Source of the DNA: Bicyclus anynana
Lineage: Eukaryota; Arthropoda; Insecta; Lepidoptera; Nymphalidae
DNA length: 64,000 nt
Assembly: GCF_947172395.1 (NCBI RefSeq)
Contig: NC_069087.1
Location: 17,986,889 to 18,050,888 of the forward strand
Reading direction: 5' to 3'
The first letter of the stretch is position 1. Each line of letters starts with the position of its first letter. This document shows, piece after piece, positions 1-9,285 of this stretch. The translations under genes were made by a program, and so were the position numbers. The notes below the pieces were generated by a model that was not told the DNA's origin, did not search any database, and saw nothing but the letters and a program-made list of their open reading frames with translations.

Positions 1-20
1 AAGTCGCGGGCGTCCGCTAG
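1..20 (+). mobile_element. Helitron-like 3' end cut by window edge
   Basis: The window opens with a GC-rich stretch ending in CTAG followed by T. This is the terminus shared by several Helitron-like copies here (compare the reverse-strand ends at 27372 and 35362). Only the last 20 bases are present, so it is a fragment. Confidence 0.5.
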
Positions 21-902
21 TTGCTAATAAATGTAAACTGATGATAAGCATGCTCGTATGGAGCATACTTAATAGCACGTTTTAGCATGCTATTTTAGAG
101 CATGTGTAACAGTACCTTAAAACTAGAAAAATGCAAAACTTCACATAGCAAGCCCTACTGGGCTATTTTACCTGGTATATTTTTATAATAGTAAACAAAA
201 ATAACCTTCTCCACCTATAAAATATATATTACATATATGATACACCTAACGGGGTTTATATAGTAAAAAAAAATCTCGTATCTAAGCATAGAAAGTAACT
301 TAATAAATCTTTCGCATGCTAATACATAATTGTTATGAACAAAAACCGCTGCAGTTGCTATGCTGTGTGGGAAAATACTTTATTTGCAAAATCACACAAA
401 TTTACATTGAATGAGTCAGATGGCATCATCTTGCGCTGGAGAAAGTTTAATCGGGTTTTGTTTAAAATACAAAAATTCCGTAACATATAAATACTTGTAG
501 AGATTACGACAAATACCCACCTTTATTACAAACACAAATTTTTCTGTTTACTTTTGTGTGTGTGTGTGTGGTACTAAATATATATAAAAAAAATGTTTTA
601 AAGTGTGTGAATTTATTACAATTTATTTATTTTTACTGTTTCAGCAGCCAATCCACATCGTTTTATTCAGTTTCAAGTTTTTTGTGCTGTTACCATTGTA
701 ATAATATCCTATTATGATACTTAACGCTACAACTAAGTCTTGTGCCTATCATCAGAGGAACCACGCTTACTCCGTCAATTTGTATGAAAAGTTCAAGTAT
801 ACTATCAGACAGACTTTACTTTTGAAAATTGCAAAAATACCCAGTAACATTTATAGTAATTCAATCATAATAAGCTTTTTCTGATTTATTATCACTACAA
901 TT
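21..902. other. AT-rich unique sequence with a TG microsatellite
   Basis: No gene or recognisable element was seen. A short TG dinucleotide run lies at about 555-570. The many stops in all frames argue against coding. Confidence 0.5.
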
Positions 903-1216
903 GCCGTAATAGCCCAGTGCACCAGTGACCTCTGCCTCCGATTAATTACGGAGAGCGTGGGTTCAAATCCAGTCCGGGGCATGCACTTCCAACTTTTCAG
1001 TTGTGTGCATTTAAGAAATTAAATATCACGTGTCTCATACGGTGAAGAAAAACATCGCGAGTAAACCTGCATACCAGACAAATTTTCTTTTTCTCTGCGT
1101 TTGTAAAGTCTGCCGATCCGCATTGGGCCAGTGTGGTGGACTACTGGCCTAACCCCTCTCATACTGAGGGGAGACTCGAGCTCAGCAGTGAGGGTTGATA
1201 ATGATGAATAATGACG
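903..1216 (+). mobile_element. tRNA-derived SINE, family A
   Basis: The 5' head resembles a tRNA: a GCCGTAATAGCCCAGTG start (A-box region) and a B-box-like GGGTTCAAATCC. A conserved body follows, with the blocks ATCACGTGTCTCA, GTCTGCC.ATCCGCATTGGGCCAG and GAGACTCGAGCTCAGCAGTGA. The tail is TTGATAATGATGA. Several copies occur here on both strands, which confirms an interspersed family. This copy has diverged, for example in the A-box region. Confidence 0.8.
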
Positions 1217-1816
1217 AAGCTTTTTATGGCTTAATACAAAGATGTTATACTTAAATCGTTGGTTTAGCGTTTAGCCTATATAAGAGTTATGTATTTACAG
1301 GTATTTTTAACCTATCCTACGAAGTACCGCCCTGTGTACATCGAACATTATGTTATGTACTATTTCACACCTTGGACTACTCTGTTTCACAGATGTGGAT
1401 GTTTCTATAGCCGGTCAAACTTATATAACTGTAATAATAATTATATTATAGTTTCCAATAAGGCACGGCGACTCGTGTTACTACAATCTAAACACGGTTG
1501 CGAAGTCGCAAGAGGCTATCGATGTACCACTTACCTTGGAGCTAGAATTCTACGAGTCCTTACATTATTTACATCAAACTAGATTAGCTTAGCCGATACC
1601 AGGTGTCAGCACTCTGTAGATGCTAATACAATACTCATTGCCTTTCCTCAAAAGCAGTCAAATTACATTATCTTCTTTAAAGTACGTATATATTTACTGT
1701 TATGGCATACTATAGTATATATTAGTTTATTAAGTTATGTATTTTTATTATTTTATATTTATCTATGTAATCTGGTTTATGTATTAGTGTGTAAATATTT
1801 GAATGTATGTATTTTT
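1217..1816. other. AT-rich unique sequence
   Basis: No gene or repeat is recognised. An open frame of 97 codons at 1289-1582 has no recognisable domain and is probably chance. Confidence 0.45.
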
Positions 1817-2099
1817 AACCGACTTCCAAAAAGGAGGAGGTTCTACGTTCGGCTGTATGTATGTTTTTTTTTTTTTTTTTTTTTTATGTATGTCCAGCGA
1901 TAATTCCGTCATTTGAGACCGATTTTGAAAATTCTTTTTTTGTTTTGAAGGGTTTCATTCCAGGGTGGTCCCATTTTTTTCATGTCAGGATCTGATGATG
2001 GCATCCTGGAGAAATCGAGGGGAACTTTCGAAAATTGTAGGGAAGGCTAGTGCGTTTGTTAGTGTTTCCATAAGGTATTTTAAACCACTACAACTTTAT

Positions 2100-2505
2100 G
2101 AAGGTCTGGAGTTGGTCTAATGATGGAGTCGAAACACAGACAATGGAACTTGTCAACGATTCACAGCAGGTACCTTTTGTGTGGGCTTGATTTATTTGTA
2201 TTGATGAGAACTTTCCACCTAGATGGGTTGTGACTGTATTAAGGGTCTGATGATGAAGACGAATGACAGTTAAGAGAACTCCTCAACGGTTCACAGTAGC
2301 TACCTTGTGTTTGGACTTGATAAATTTGTATTGATGAGAACTTTCCACCTAGATGGGTTGTGACTGTATTGGGGGTCTGGTGACGAAGATGAAGGAGACT
2401 TAAGGGAACTCCTCGACGGTTCACAGTAGCTACCTTGTGTTTGGACTTGATAAATTTTATATTGATGAGAATGTGACTGCATAGGGGGTCTGGTGATGAA
2501 GACGG
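2100..2505 (+). repeat. 130-bp-period minisatellite inside composite element copy 1
   Basis: The motif GTGACTGTATT recurs at 2230 and 2360 (period 130). A shortened unit follows at 2473 and a divergent unit precedes. About three units are present. Confidence 0.8.
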
Positions 2506-2720
2506 AGGACAGTCACCTTTCACGATTTTCTGAATATTCATATTACGTGTGGATAAAGGGGGAGTGAAATTTTTTATATGAGTTAAGGTAGTATTTTTAA
2601 AATTGGGATTGTAGGACTTAGATACTTATCATAAGAAAATACCGTTTCAACTAATTGCTTATTAATTTTTGTTTACACTTAGAAGGTGTGCTAACACTAA
2701 AAATTAAAAAATAAAAATTT

Positions 2721-2945
2721 TAATAAAAAAAATTCAACCGACTTCCAACTAAAAAATTAACCTAAACTAAAAAGCAAAAAATAACATCTTACCTATGTGC
2801 TACCTTCTGATCAGTTTGAAGGCGGTGCCAAGCCAGTGATGTTTTAATTTAAGCCGTTTAAATTTCTGTGGTTCTTTCAGAAACGGCTTTTATTAAAACA
2901 TGACACTAGTTGGAAGTCGGTTGAATTTTTTTTATTAAAATTTTT
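2721..2945. repeat. Fold-back module, copy 1 (right arm partly deleted)
   Basis: The left arm carries TTCAACCGACTTCCAACT and the right arm AGTTGGAAGTCGGTTGAA. Full copies at 50041, 54546 and 59421 have arms of roughly 130 bp. Here the segment between TGACACT and AGTTGGAAG in the right arm is missing. Confidence 0.75.
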
Positions 2946-3129
2946 TATTTTATTTAAACAGCCTGCACTCTCGAGTTTTGCATTTTCCTAAACCCAAGGT
3001 TGCCTGGAAGAAATCGCTATGTAGCGATAAGACCGCCTTTTGTATCCTACTTCTGTGCTTCTTTCTTGTTATTTGTTTCTTCTTATGTTGTGGTGTACAA
3101 ACAAAGTATAAATAAATAAATAAATAAAA
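2946..3129 (+). mobile_element. LINE 3' end with hairpin and AATA tail
   Basis: The sequence GGTTGCCTGGAAGAAATCGC, a small hairpin (ATCGCTATGTAGCGAT) and the block AAGACCGCC lead to a TAAATAAATAAATAAATAAA tail. This is a non-LTR 3' terminus. It is 5'-truncated and no reverse transcriptase sequence remains. Nearly the same sequence recurs at 4441-4603. Confidence 0.6.
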
Positions 3130-3422
3130 GCTTGAGAATTCGTTATTCTTCGCTTGCAATATCTATAAAGGAGTAATATTTTTAACCATGTATATTTTTT
3201 GGTATATTTCCAAGGGCAGCAGTTTTCGATGAAAATTCCCAGGCGCCTTAACTTTTTCTGATGCTTCTGATAATAATTGCACGAAATTTTGACAAATTAT
3301 ATACGAAACATCCCTCATGTCACTCACTTTATCTATTGGTAAAAATTGCATGAAAATCTTTTCAGTTGTCTCTAAATTTATCGCAAATAGACAGACAGAT
3401 GAGCGGAGGATTTTGTCTAGTA

Positions 3423-3607
3423 TCTATACTAATATTAAAAGGTTTTGTGATGTTGCAAGGGCATTCTCTGGATCTACTGAACCGGTTTTGAAAAATCTTT
3501 TACCACTAGATAAGCCACGTTATTTGTGAGTGACATAGTCTATACTTTATCCCCGTATTCTCACGGGAACGAGAACGACGTGGGTGAAACCGCGGGGTGT
3601 CGGCTAG
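3423..3607 (+). mobile_element. Small Helitron-like element (TC...CTAG)
   Basis: It starts with TCTATACTAATATT after an A and ends in CTAG before a T. About 10 bases before the end is a hairpin-prone GTGGGTGAAACCGCGGGG. These fit Helitron hallmarks (5' TC, 3' hairpin then CTRR, insertion between A and T). At 185 bp it is non-coding and non-autonomous. The element is related to small Helitron-like families known from Lepidoptera, but the exact family was not checked. Confidence 0.6.
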
Positions 3608-3608
3608 T

Positions 3609-4147
3609 AATCTATATCTATACTTCTATTCTATACTAATATTATAAAGAGGTAAAGTTTGTAAGTTTGTCACATTTTTTAAATGGGGTAATCTTCTTTC
3701 TCTTTTTTTTATATTGGTATTCTTATTTTATATTGGTATCATATATATTAGCCGAGTTATCACAGTTTTTGTCATACAGGTCGGACTAAAAACCCTCTTA
3801 AACAGACTTATTCGCATGCGCTGCCTTAACTATTGTGTAAAATTGAAATTAATGTATGGAGGCTTTATGTATCTTTAAAAGTTCTACAAAAAAGTCCGCG
3901 ACACCATATATCTATCTTCTATATATTAGCAGATATAGTACCTTTTGTGTTTTAAAAATTATTAATTTTATATACTTAGGTTTACGTCATTATTTATATA
4001 ACTAAACTTTAATCCTTATTAAAATAAATTATTTAATAATCACAAGGATATTATGGAGATAAGTTTTGCCCTTTACAGTATGTTAACGGAGTTTACAGTT
4101 TCGGAAATAATACAAAATTTCTATAAGACGCAGAAATTCCGCTATAT
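3609..4147. other. AT-rich sequence with a second Helitron-like start
   Basis: Another TCTATACTAATATTATAAAG begins at 3630, matching the 5' end of the Helitron-like family, but the following sequence differs. The remainder is AT-rich and unclassified. No coding frame. Confidence 0.4.
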
Positions 4148-4230
4148 GACGCCCGGCGCTTTCATTTACGTAGTTTCCGTTCCCGTGTGAATATGGAGAT
4201 CAAACATAGCCTATGACACTCGCAAATAAC
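4148..4230 (-). mobile_element. Inverted Helitron-like fragment abutting the gap
   Basis: The sequence matches the reverse complement of 3520-3600, including the GTTCCCGT and TAGCCTATGACACTC blocks. It runs directly into the run of N, so the sequence at the left gap edge is repeat in inverted orientation. Confidence 0.55.
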
Positions 4231-4430
4231 NNNNNNNNNNNNNNNNNNNNNNNNNNNNNNNNNNNNNNNNNNNNNNNNNNNNNNNNNNNNNNNNNNNNNN
4301 NNNNNNNNNNNNNNNNNNNNNNNNNNNNNNNNNNNNNNNNNNNNNNNNNNNNNNNNNNNNNNNNNNNNNNNNNNNNNNNNNNNNNNNNNNNNNNNNNNNN
4401 NNNNNNNNNNNNNNNNNNNNNNNNNNNNNN
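4231..4430. other. Assembly gap of 200 N
   Basis: Exactly 200 ambiguous bases. A round number usually marks a scaffold join of unknown size rather than a measured distance. Confidence 0.95.
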
Positions 4431-5085
4431 ATTTTATTTTATTTAAACAGCCTGCACTCTCGAGTTTTGCATTTTCCTAAACCCAAGGTTGCCTGGAAGA
4501 AATCGCTATGTAGCGATAAGACCGCCTTTTGCATCCTACTTCTGTGCTTCTTTCTTGTTATTTGTTTCTTCTTATGTTATGATGTACAAATGAATAAATA
4601 AAAGCTTGAGAATTCGTTATTCTTCGCTTGCAATACCTTTAAAGGAGTAATATTTATAACCATGTATTTTTTTTTTTGGTATATTTCCAAGGACAGCAGT
4701 TTTCGATGAAAGTTCCCAGGCGCCTAGACTTTTTGTGATGCTTCTGATAATAATTACACAATTTTTTGACAAATTATATACGAAACCTTCCTCATATCAC
4801 TCATTCTATCTATTGGTGAAAATTGCATGAAAATCTTTTCAGTTGTCTCTAAATTTATCGCAAATAGACAGACAGATGAGCGGAGGATTTTGTCTAGTAT
4901 CTATACTAATATTAAAAGGTTTTGTGATGTTGTAAGGGCATTCTCTAGATCTACTGAACCGATTTTGAAAATTCTTTTACCACTAGATAAGCCACGTTAT
5001 TTGTGAGTGACATAGTCTATACTTTATCCCCGTATTCTCACGGGAACGAGAACGACGTGGGTGAAACCGCGGGGTGTCGGCTAGT
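4431..5085 (+). repeat. Duplicated block, copy 2 of 2
   Basis: Near-copy of 2946-3608 that starts at the gap edge. It contains the same LINE tail (4441-4603), the same middle and the same Helitron-like element (4900-5084, TC to CTAG). The LINE tail is shorter, and several substitutions separate the copies. Confidence 0.8.
4900..5084 (+). mobile_element. Small Helitron-like element, second copy
   Basis: Same length (185 bp) and same ends as 3423-3607, again between A and T. It lies at the corresponding position in the duplicated block. Confidence 0.6.
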
Positions 5086-5292
5086 AATCAATAATAATAT
5101 AGCGTTCGTAGAAAGCGGTCATGCATCGTCTAAGCAAAACAAATCGGCACTAAAAGCTTAACAAATATGGCGTTATGCGGCCATCATCCTTTTTTACTCA
5201 CTGATTTCTCTTTTATGGCTTTTTGTCTTTTAGGATTTCTTAACTATATAATTACACATGCTGATTAATCACTGTTAAACTAATAACGTTAG

Positions 5293-5349
5293 ATGATTAT
5301 GAAACACGGCTAAAACTCACGTGATATTACGTCGGAGTATGCCCGACTA
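5293..5349 (+). repeat. Left 57-bp inverted repeat of Penelope-like element
   Basis: It is the exact reverse complement of 6385-6441 over 57 bases. It contains CACGTGATATTACGTCGG. Confidence 0.9.
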
Positions 5350-5394
5350 TTTTTAGTCGTGTTAACTATTTTTAGTTGACTGCCATTTTTAGAC

Positions 5395-6087
5395 GTGATG
5401 GTGATCCGGGGGTCTGGTGGTGAATTACATACAACGGTGTACCGAAAACCGACTCACACCAACAGATATCTCCATGCGAGTTCGCACCACCATCCGTCGC
5501 AGATATCGTCGGTACCAAGAAGCCTCATAAATCGAGCCCTAAGTCTTTGTGACCCACCCTATATTGAGTGCGAACTAAGAGTAGTGAGACAGGCGCTGGA
5601 GAACAATGGCTATAGTTGGCGTCAGAGTTCCAGATGGGCACAAACAACAACTAGGCGGAAACCGTCCTGTGTGAACCGGTCACCAGTGTACTTAACATAT
5701 GTGAAGGGCGTGACGGACAAAATCAGCCACTATCTCCAACGGAGATTTGACATAGTGACGCGGTTTCGTCCACCTGCACTGGTGAAGAGTATACTGCGAT
5801 CGCCTAAGGATAGGGATCCGCTGAACGTGCCCGGGGTGTACAAGATTCCGTGTGACTGTGGTAGATCATACATCGGTGAGACTCGCCGTAACATCACTAC
5901 AAGAGTAAAGGAACACATACGGAGCATGAAGAATGTGGACACGGACGGTTCAGCAATAGCCGAGCATGTTCTAGCTTCGGGTACGACTCATTATATCCGT
6001 TTTGATAAGGCTTCTGTATTGTCAAGGGAAAAGTTTCTAGTACCTCGTAAGATACGTGAAGCGATAGAAATTAGTCCCGAATTTTAA
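5395..6087 (+). CDS. Penelope-like reverse transcriptase C-terminus with GIY-YIG endonuclease (partial)
   Basis: The 230-codon open frame ends at TAA. Residues 12-60 (TVYRKPTHTNRYLHASSHHH and following) resemble the end of the Penelope reverse transcriptase. Residues 147-200 form the GIY-YIG endonuclease: GVYKIPC at 147-153, SYIGETRRN at 158-166, KEH at 172-174 and AIAEH at 187-191. In this family the RT and endonuclease work together in target-primed insertion. The left inverted repeat sits just upstream, so the missing N-terminal RT reflects 5' truncation and the ATG is only the first in frame. The frame is intact, which suggests fairly recent insertion. Base composition is more GC-rich than the flanks. 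The fragment could not be autonomous. Confidence 0.85.
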   Translation: MMVIRGSGGELHTTVYRKPTHTNRYLHASSHHHPSQISSVPRSLINRALSLCDPPYIECELRVVRQALENNGYSWRQSSRWAQTTTRRKPSCVNRSPVYLTYVKGVTDKISHYLQRRFDIVTRFRPPALVKSILRSPKDRDPLNVPGVYKIPCDCGRSYIGETRRNITTRVKEHIRSMKNVDTDGSAIAEHVLASGTTHYIRFDKASVLSREKFLVPRKIREAIEISPEF

Positions 6088-6384
6088 TCGGGATCATGGA
6101 TGGTTGCTGCCCACAGCGTGGAAACCGCTATTTCTTTCATTGTCACATACAACAAACTTGGAACAAGATAGCATTAGTTCGGTTTGCTTACAAGAAGACG
6201 AGTCTAATGAAGATGACATTAATGAACCGTCGGAGAGTGTAACGGAACCTTCACTCCCCACCACTCAACCCCTCTCCGCGCGCGCAATGCGTGCAGCAGC
6301 GCGTCGCGCAGCCGCTTCGCAGTTTGGATCGTGCCGCGATGCAAGAACCAGCTCATGACTAAGGGCCCCGTATGGGTTCGAAAC
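6088..6384 (+). other. 3' region of Penelope-like element
   Basis: Non-coding sequence between the stop and the right inverted repeat. A GC-rich patch at 6278-6320 holds CGCGCGCGC. An 84-codon frame at 6104-6358 has no recognisable domain and an Ala/Arg-rich end, and I do not call it a gene. Confidence 0.6.
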
Positions 6385-6441
6385 TAGTCGGGCATACTCC
6401 GACGTAATATCACGTGAGTTTTAGCCGTGTTTCATAATCAT
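6385..6441 (-). repeat. Right 57-bp inverted repeat of Penelope-like element
   Basis: Perfect inverted match to 5293-5349. It is followed by 39 bases and then the repeated 12-mer at 6481. Confidence 0.9.
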
Positions 6442-6529
6442 TTAATATGAATAACACTCACGATAGTTTAAATTCTAAAATAATAACGTTAGTGAGCAAT
6501 TATTATTATTAATTATTCCTTCAAATCAT

Positions 6530-6725
6530 TTCCCCGCGGCTAGTTGCCTCGACTGGTGACAGAAGGGTTGGCTTATTCATTGCGCAAAGGATCAGCCTGG
6601 CTGTCCAGCGCGGAAATGCAGCCAGTATTCTTTCCACCATTACACGTGGGCATGATATGTATAGTTATTAGGATAAGTTAGCTTGAGTTACCATTGTATT
6701 TTATCTCAATAAAAAGAAAAAATAT
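6530..6725 (+). pseudogene. LINE ORF C-terminal relic with polyadenylation-like tail
   Basis: The frame reads RVGLFIAQRISLAVQRGNAA, a pattern typical of the end of a LINE reverse-transcriptase ORF. It is followed by a short 3' sequence ending in AATAAAAAGAAAAAA. Only this end survives, and I cannot assign the clade safely. Confidence 0.45.
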
Positions 6726-6756
6726 ATTTATTTGTCGTTTTTTTTATTAGTAGTTA

Positions 6757-6860
6757 GCGAATGCCCGCGCCATAGTTTTTTCACGTCAAATCATGTTTTT
6801 CACAAAACCCGGAAACCATGGATTTTCCATTTTGAAAAATAGCATAATGTTGCTTTTTGA
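6757..6860 (-). mobile_element. Degraded Helitron-like 3' end, reverse orientation
   Basis: The blocks TAGCGAATGCCCGCG, CACAAAACCCGG and CATGGATTTTCC match the reverse strand of the second Helitron-like subfamily seen at 61955-62132. The CTAG end has mutated. Confidence 0.4.
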
Positions 6861-7189
6861 GCAAAGAATAATATGACATCTTCTATTTTCCAATGAAACT
6901 CATTATAATCGCTCAGGCTGATTAAGTAATTTTCTACAATGTTCAGTTTATTGAACGTTATTTATGCAAATGTTTATTGGGAATTTTAAGTTAAGTGGAA
7001 AACTAATCGCTAATAACCATTGGCGTGCACAAAGATTTTAACTAGGTATGCTTACAATCTGTACAAAATGGAAAATCCTTTCTTCAATAAAGGTTTCTTG
7101 AGGGTATCTTTTATCAGAGCAACATTTCAATAGGCTTGAAAGAAACTTGTATTTACTATGTCAACGCACAATATTACATATTAGGAATC
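6861..7189. other. AT-rich sequence, no gene
   Basis: Nothing recognised with confidence. It may include further old repeat. Confidence 0.35.
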
Positions 7190-7380
7190 CCTGTCTCCAC
7201 TCTTCAACTCGTCAAAAAATTTTCGCCGAAATGAAACTTCGTCGAATGTTTAACCCGTTCTGAATTTGCTCTCGAGCTAAGTAAGCTGCGAGCTTTACCG
7301 GAGCGAAAGGCTAAGCGTTGCGTCACCGCCCAGCCTAACGCGTCTGCTGCACTTCCTATATAGGGTTGAGTTGACAATCA
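7190..7380. promoter_or_regulatory. GC-richer repeat-free island (candidate regulatory element)
   Basis: An abrupt rise in GC with CpGs, unlike any repeat in the window and without an open frame. It may be a conserved non-coding element. The support is composition only. Confidence 0.2.
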
Positions 7381-8109
7381 TCTAGAGGCGGCAGGTACAC
7401 AATAGGCTACTTGACTCATATTAGATTGAATATAAACAATGTTAATTTCGTATAGTACCTACATGTTATTTCATGTACCTTTTTATCTGAATTATTATAT
7501 ATCGATATTAATTAATATAAGGATTTCTTATAAAACATAATTAAAACATAATGTATTTTATCAAACGTCAGAAACGCTGTCGCCCATTTTGTGACGTCAC
7601 TATGTTACTTGATGTCACTAGAGGAATAAACGTCATACCAAGGAATGTCCAATTTTTTAATTCTCTCAGTCTCATTATTTTACGTGTCGTCATGATGACA
7701 GATAAAATATAGACCATCATTACTGATAGCGTTTTGGCTATCTTTATATTTAAACTATTTTTTTATGTAGATACTCGTATGTCTTAAACAATATGATATT
7801 CTTTTTCAATCTAGTAGAAAGTTATTGAACAATTTAAGACTCTTTTAAAAAAAGTGTCCACTGGCCTATCTATTGTTACAAGCAGTGGCAGTGTTGACAA
7901 TTAAAGTTGAAAACTTAAAATTATAGTTACGAGGGTTCCAATTCATCTACTCGTATTGTAATTTGAATTGGAACGTTTGATTTGATTGAATTATTTTGTC
8001 AAGTGTCGGCCAATTGAATTGTTTCTAGTTGCTATTGCTGCTTTATTTGTTGAACTAAACATTTATTAACTTGTACCCTACTATAGGGCTATACTGACAA
8101 CGGCTACTA
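7381..8109. other. AT-rich sequence with a fragment of a LINE 3' region
   Basis: At 7900-7942 the sequence is the reverse complement of the 3' region of the LINE at 29560-29600 (AACTTAAAATTA.AGTTACGA). Otherwise unclassified. Confidence 0.4.
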
Positions 8110-8200
8110 AAGTCACCGACGCCTTACTCATGACATTACCTGAAATTTCAAAAGTGCTTGAGCCTAGTTGAAATAAATTAATTTTGACTTTGATTAATGT
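8110..8200 (+). mobile_element. LINE 3' terminus fragment
   Basis: The blocks TTTCAAAAGTGCTTG and TTGAAATAAATTAATTTTGA match the ends at 29630-29690 and 58245-58305, a shared LINE 3' end. No coding part is left. Confidence 0.5.
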
Positions 8201-8466
8201 TCAGTTAATTCTTCATGCCGGGGGAAATAAAAAGAGCAGCTCTTACACAGAGAGCTGTTACTCTCGTTAAAGAATAAGTGATGTCTATGAGATTCTGAAG
8301 CCTATAGAAGGTGAACGATCAATCTTGCGCGCGCGCACCTCGCCTTATATATGGTGGTGTGGTCCAAGTGCTGGAGAAAAAATTTATGGATAATAATTGT
8401 TTTAATTGCAAATTAATTATTTAAAGTTATGTTTGGTGTTTCACAAACTTTTAATTTATTACAGGA
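8201..8466. other. Unclassified sequence with CG-alternating patch
   Basis: It contains GCGCGCGCACC at about 8328. No gene or element was recognised. Confidence 0.3.
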
Positions 8467-8950
8467 TTTCATCATCATCATCATCATATCAGCCGATGGA
8501 CGTCCACTGCAGGACATAGGCCTTTTGTAGGGACTTCCAAACATCACGATACTGAGCCACCTGCATCCAGCGAATCCCTGCGACTCGCTTGATGTCGTCA
8601 GTCCACCTGGTGGGGGGTCGGCCAACACTGCGCTTACTAGTGCGGGGTCGCCATTCCAGCACTTTGGGACCCCAACGTCCATCGGCTCTTCGAACTATGT
8701 GCCCCGCCCATTGCCACTTCAGCTTCGCAACTCGTTGAGCTATGTCGGTGACTTTGGTTCTTCTGCGGATCTCCTCATTTCTGATTCGATCACGCAGAGA
8801 TACTCCTAACATAGCTCGTTCCATCGCCCGCTGTGTGACTCTGAGCCTTCTTATGAGGCCCATAGTTAGCGACCAAGTCTCGGAACCATAGGTCATCACT
8901 GGCAACACGCACTCTTCTTGTCTTATATTTCGTACCACACGCAATCAGCT
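8467..8950 (-). pseudogene. RTE-like LINE, 3' end with reverse-transcriptase C-terminal ORF
   Basis: The reverse strand encodes an open frame (8944 down to 8489) ending the endonuclease/reverse-transcriptase polyprotein. Recognisable blocks are TQRAMERAMLGVSLRD, RTKVTDIAQRVAKLKWQWAG, GRWGPKVLEWRPR and RSVGRPPTRWTDDIKR. The stop is followed directly by the 3' terminal sequence ATCGGCTGATATGATGATG, with no A tail. This fits RTE-type elements that end in short tandem repeats. The RT palm and endonuclease are missing through 5' truncation. It is the least decayed C-terminus of this family here. The clade is inferred from tail type and family look. Confidence 0.75.
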
Positions 8951-9285
8951 GGTCACTTAGCAAACGCAACGCGTTTTTTATAGAGATTCTCACCGCATTA
9001 TCTCTTTTTTATAGACAGGCGTGTTTGTGCCGTTGTGTTGTTACGTCGGACATTTTTTGTGTGTTTCACATCAATTTTGTTCTATTAGACCTTTGAATTT
9101 GACACACATTATGTCCAATTTGCGTCAATTACTCACTCAAATATTTGTATGAGCATACCGAAGATACTGTTTGTATATATAAAGATACAATGTTTCTAAA
9201 GATACAAAAAGTTCGACCGCGTTGTTCTTTTGTTTCTTCGAATATTTCGTTTTTGCTGTCAGTTATAAACATTCCAACGGACTAA
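8951..9285. other. AT-rich sequence, no gene
   Basis: No coding frame and no recognised element. Confidence 0.4.

Larger units (their letters stand above)
1817..2945 (+). mobile_element. Composite TIR/minisatellite/fold-back element, copy 1
   Basis: The copy starts with AACCGACTTCC followed by a GGAGGAGG block and a T tract of about 22 (1864-1885). A conserved block follows, then about three units of a 130-bp tandem repeat (about 2100-2505), a spacer, and a fold-back segment (2721-2945). The fold-back ends with the inverted terminal motif GGAAGTCGGTT. The right fold-back arm has lost its inner part, so this copy is shortened. The same order of modules recurs at 49063, 54546 and 59421. No protein is encoded. 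The class is unknown, and a non-autonomous DNA transposon is the best guess. Confidence 0.65.
2946..3608 (+). repeat. Duplicated block, copy 1 of 2
   Basis: This stretch (LINE tail, about 290 bases of unclassified sequence, and a Helitron-like element) matches 4431-5085 in order and content. The differences are scattered substitutions and small indels. Similarity ends just after the Helitron CTAG. A 200-base gap lies between the two copies. Confidence 0.8.
5293..6480 (+). mobile_element. Penelope-like element, truncated, with inverted terminal repeats
   Basis: The unit is bounded by perfect 57-bp inverted repeats at 5293-5349 and 6385-6441. It encodes a Penelope-type protein fragment with a GIY-YIG domain. 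About 39 bases follow the right repeat before a 12-bp direct repeat, TAATAACGTTAG, found at both 5281-5292 and 6481-6492. That direct repeat is the likely target-site duplication. Inverted LTR-like repeats and a short extension at one end are known in Penelope-like elements. The 5' part, with most of the reverse transcriptase, is absent. Confidence 0.8.

Noticed and set aside
4213..4446. Open frame running through the N block
   Set aside because: It consists mostly of unknown residues from the assembly gap.
5293..6441. LTR retrotransposon
   Set aside because: The terminal repeats are inverted, not direct, and the protein has GIY-YIG motifs of Penelope-like elements. No protease, integrase or primer-binding site is seen.
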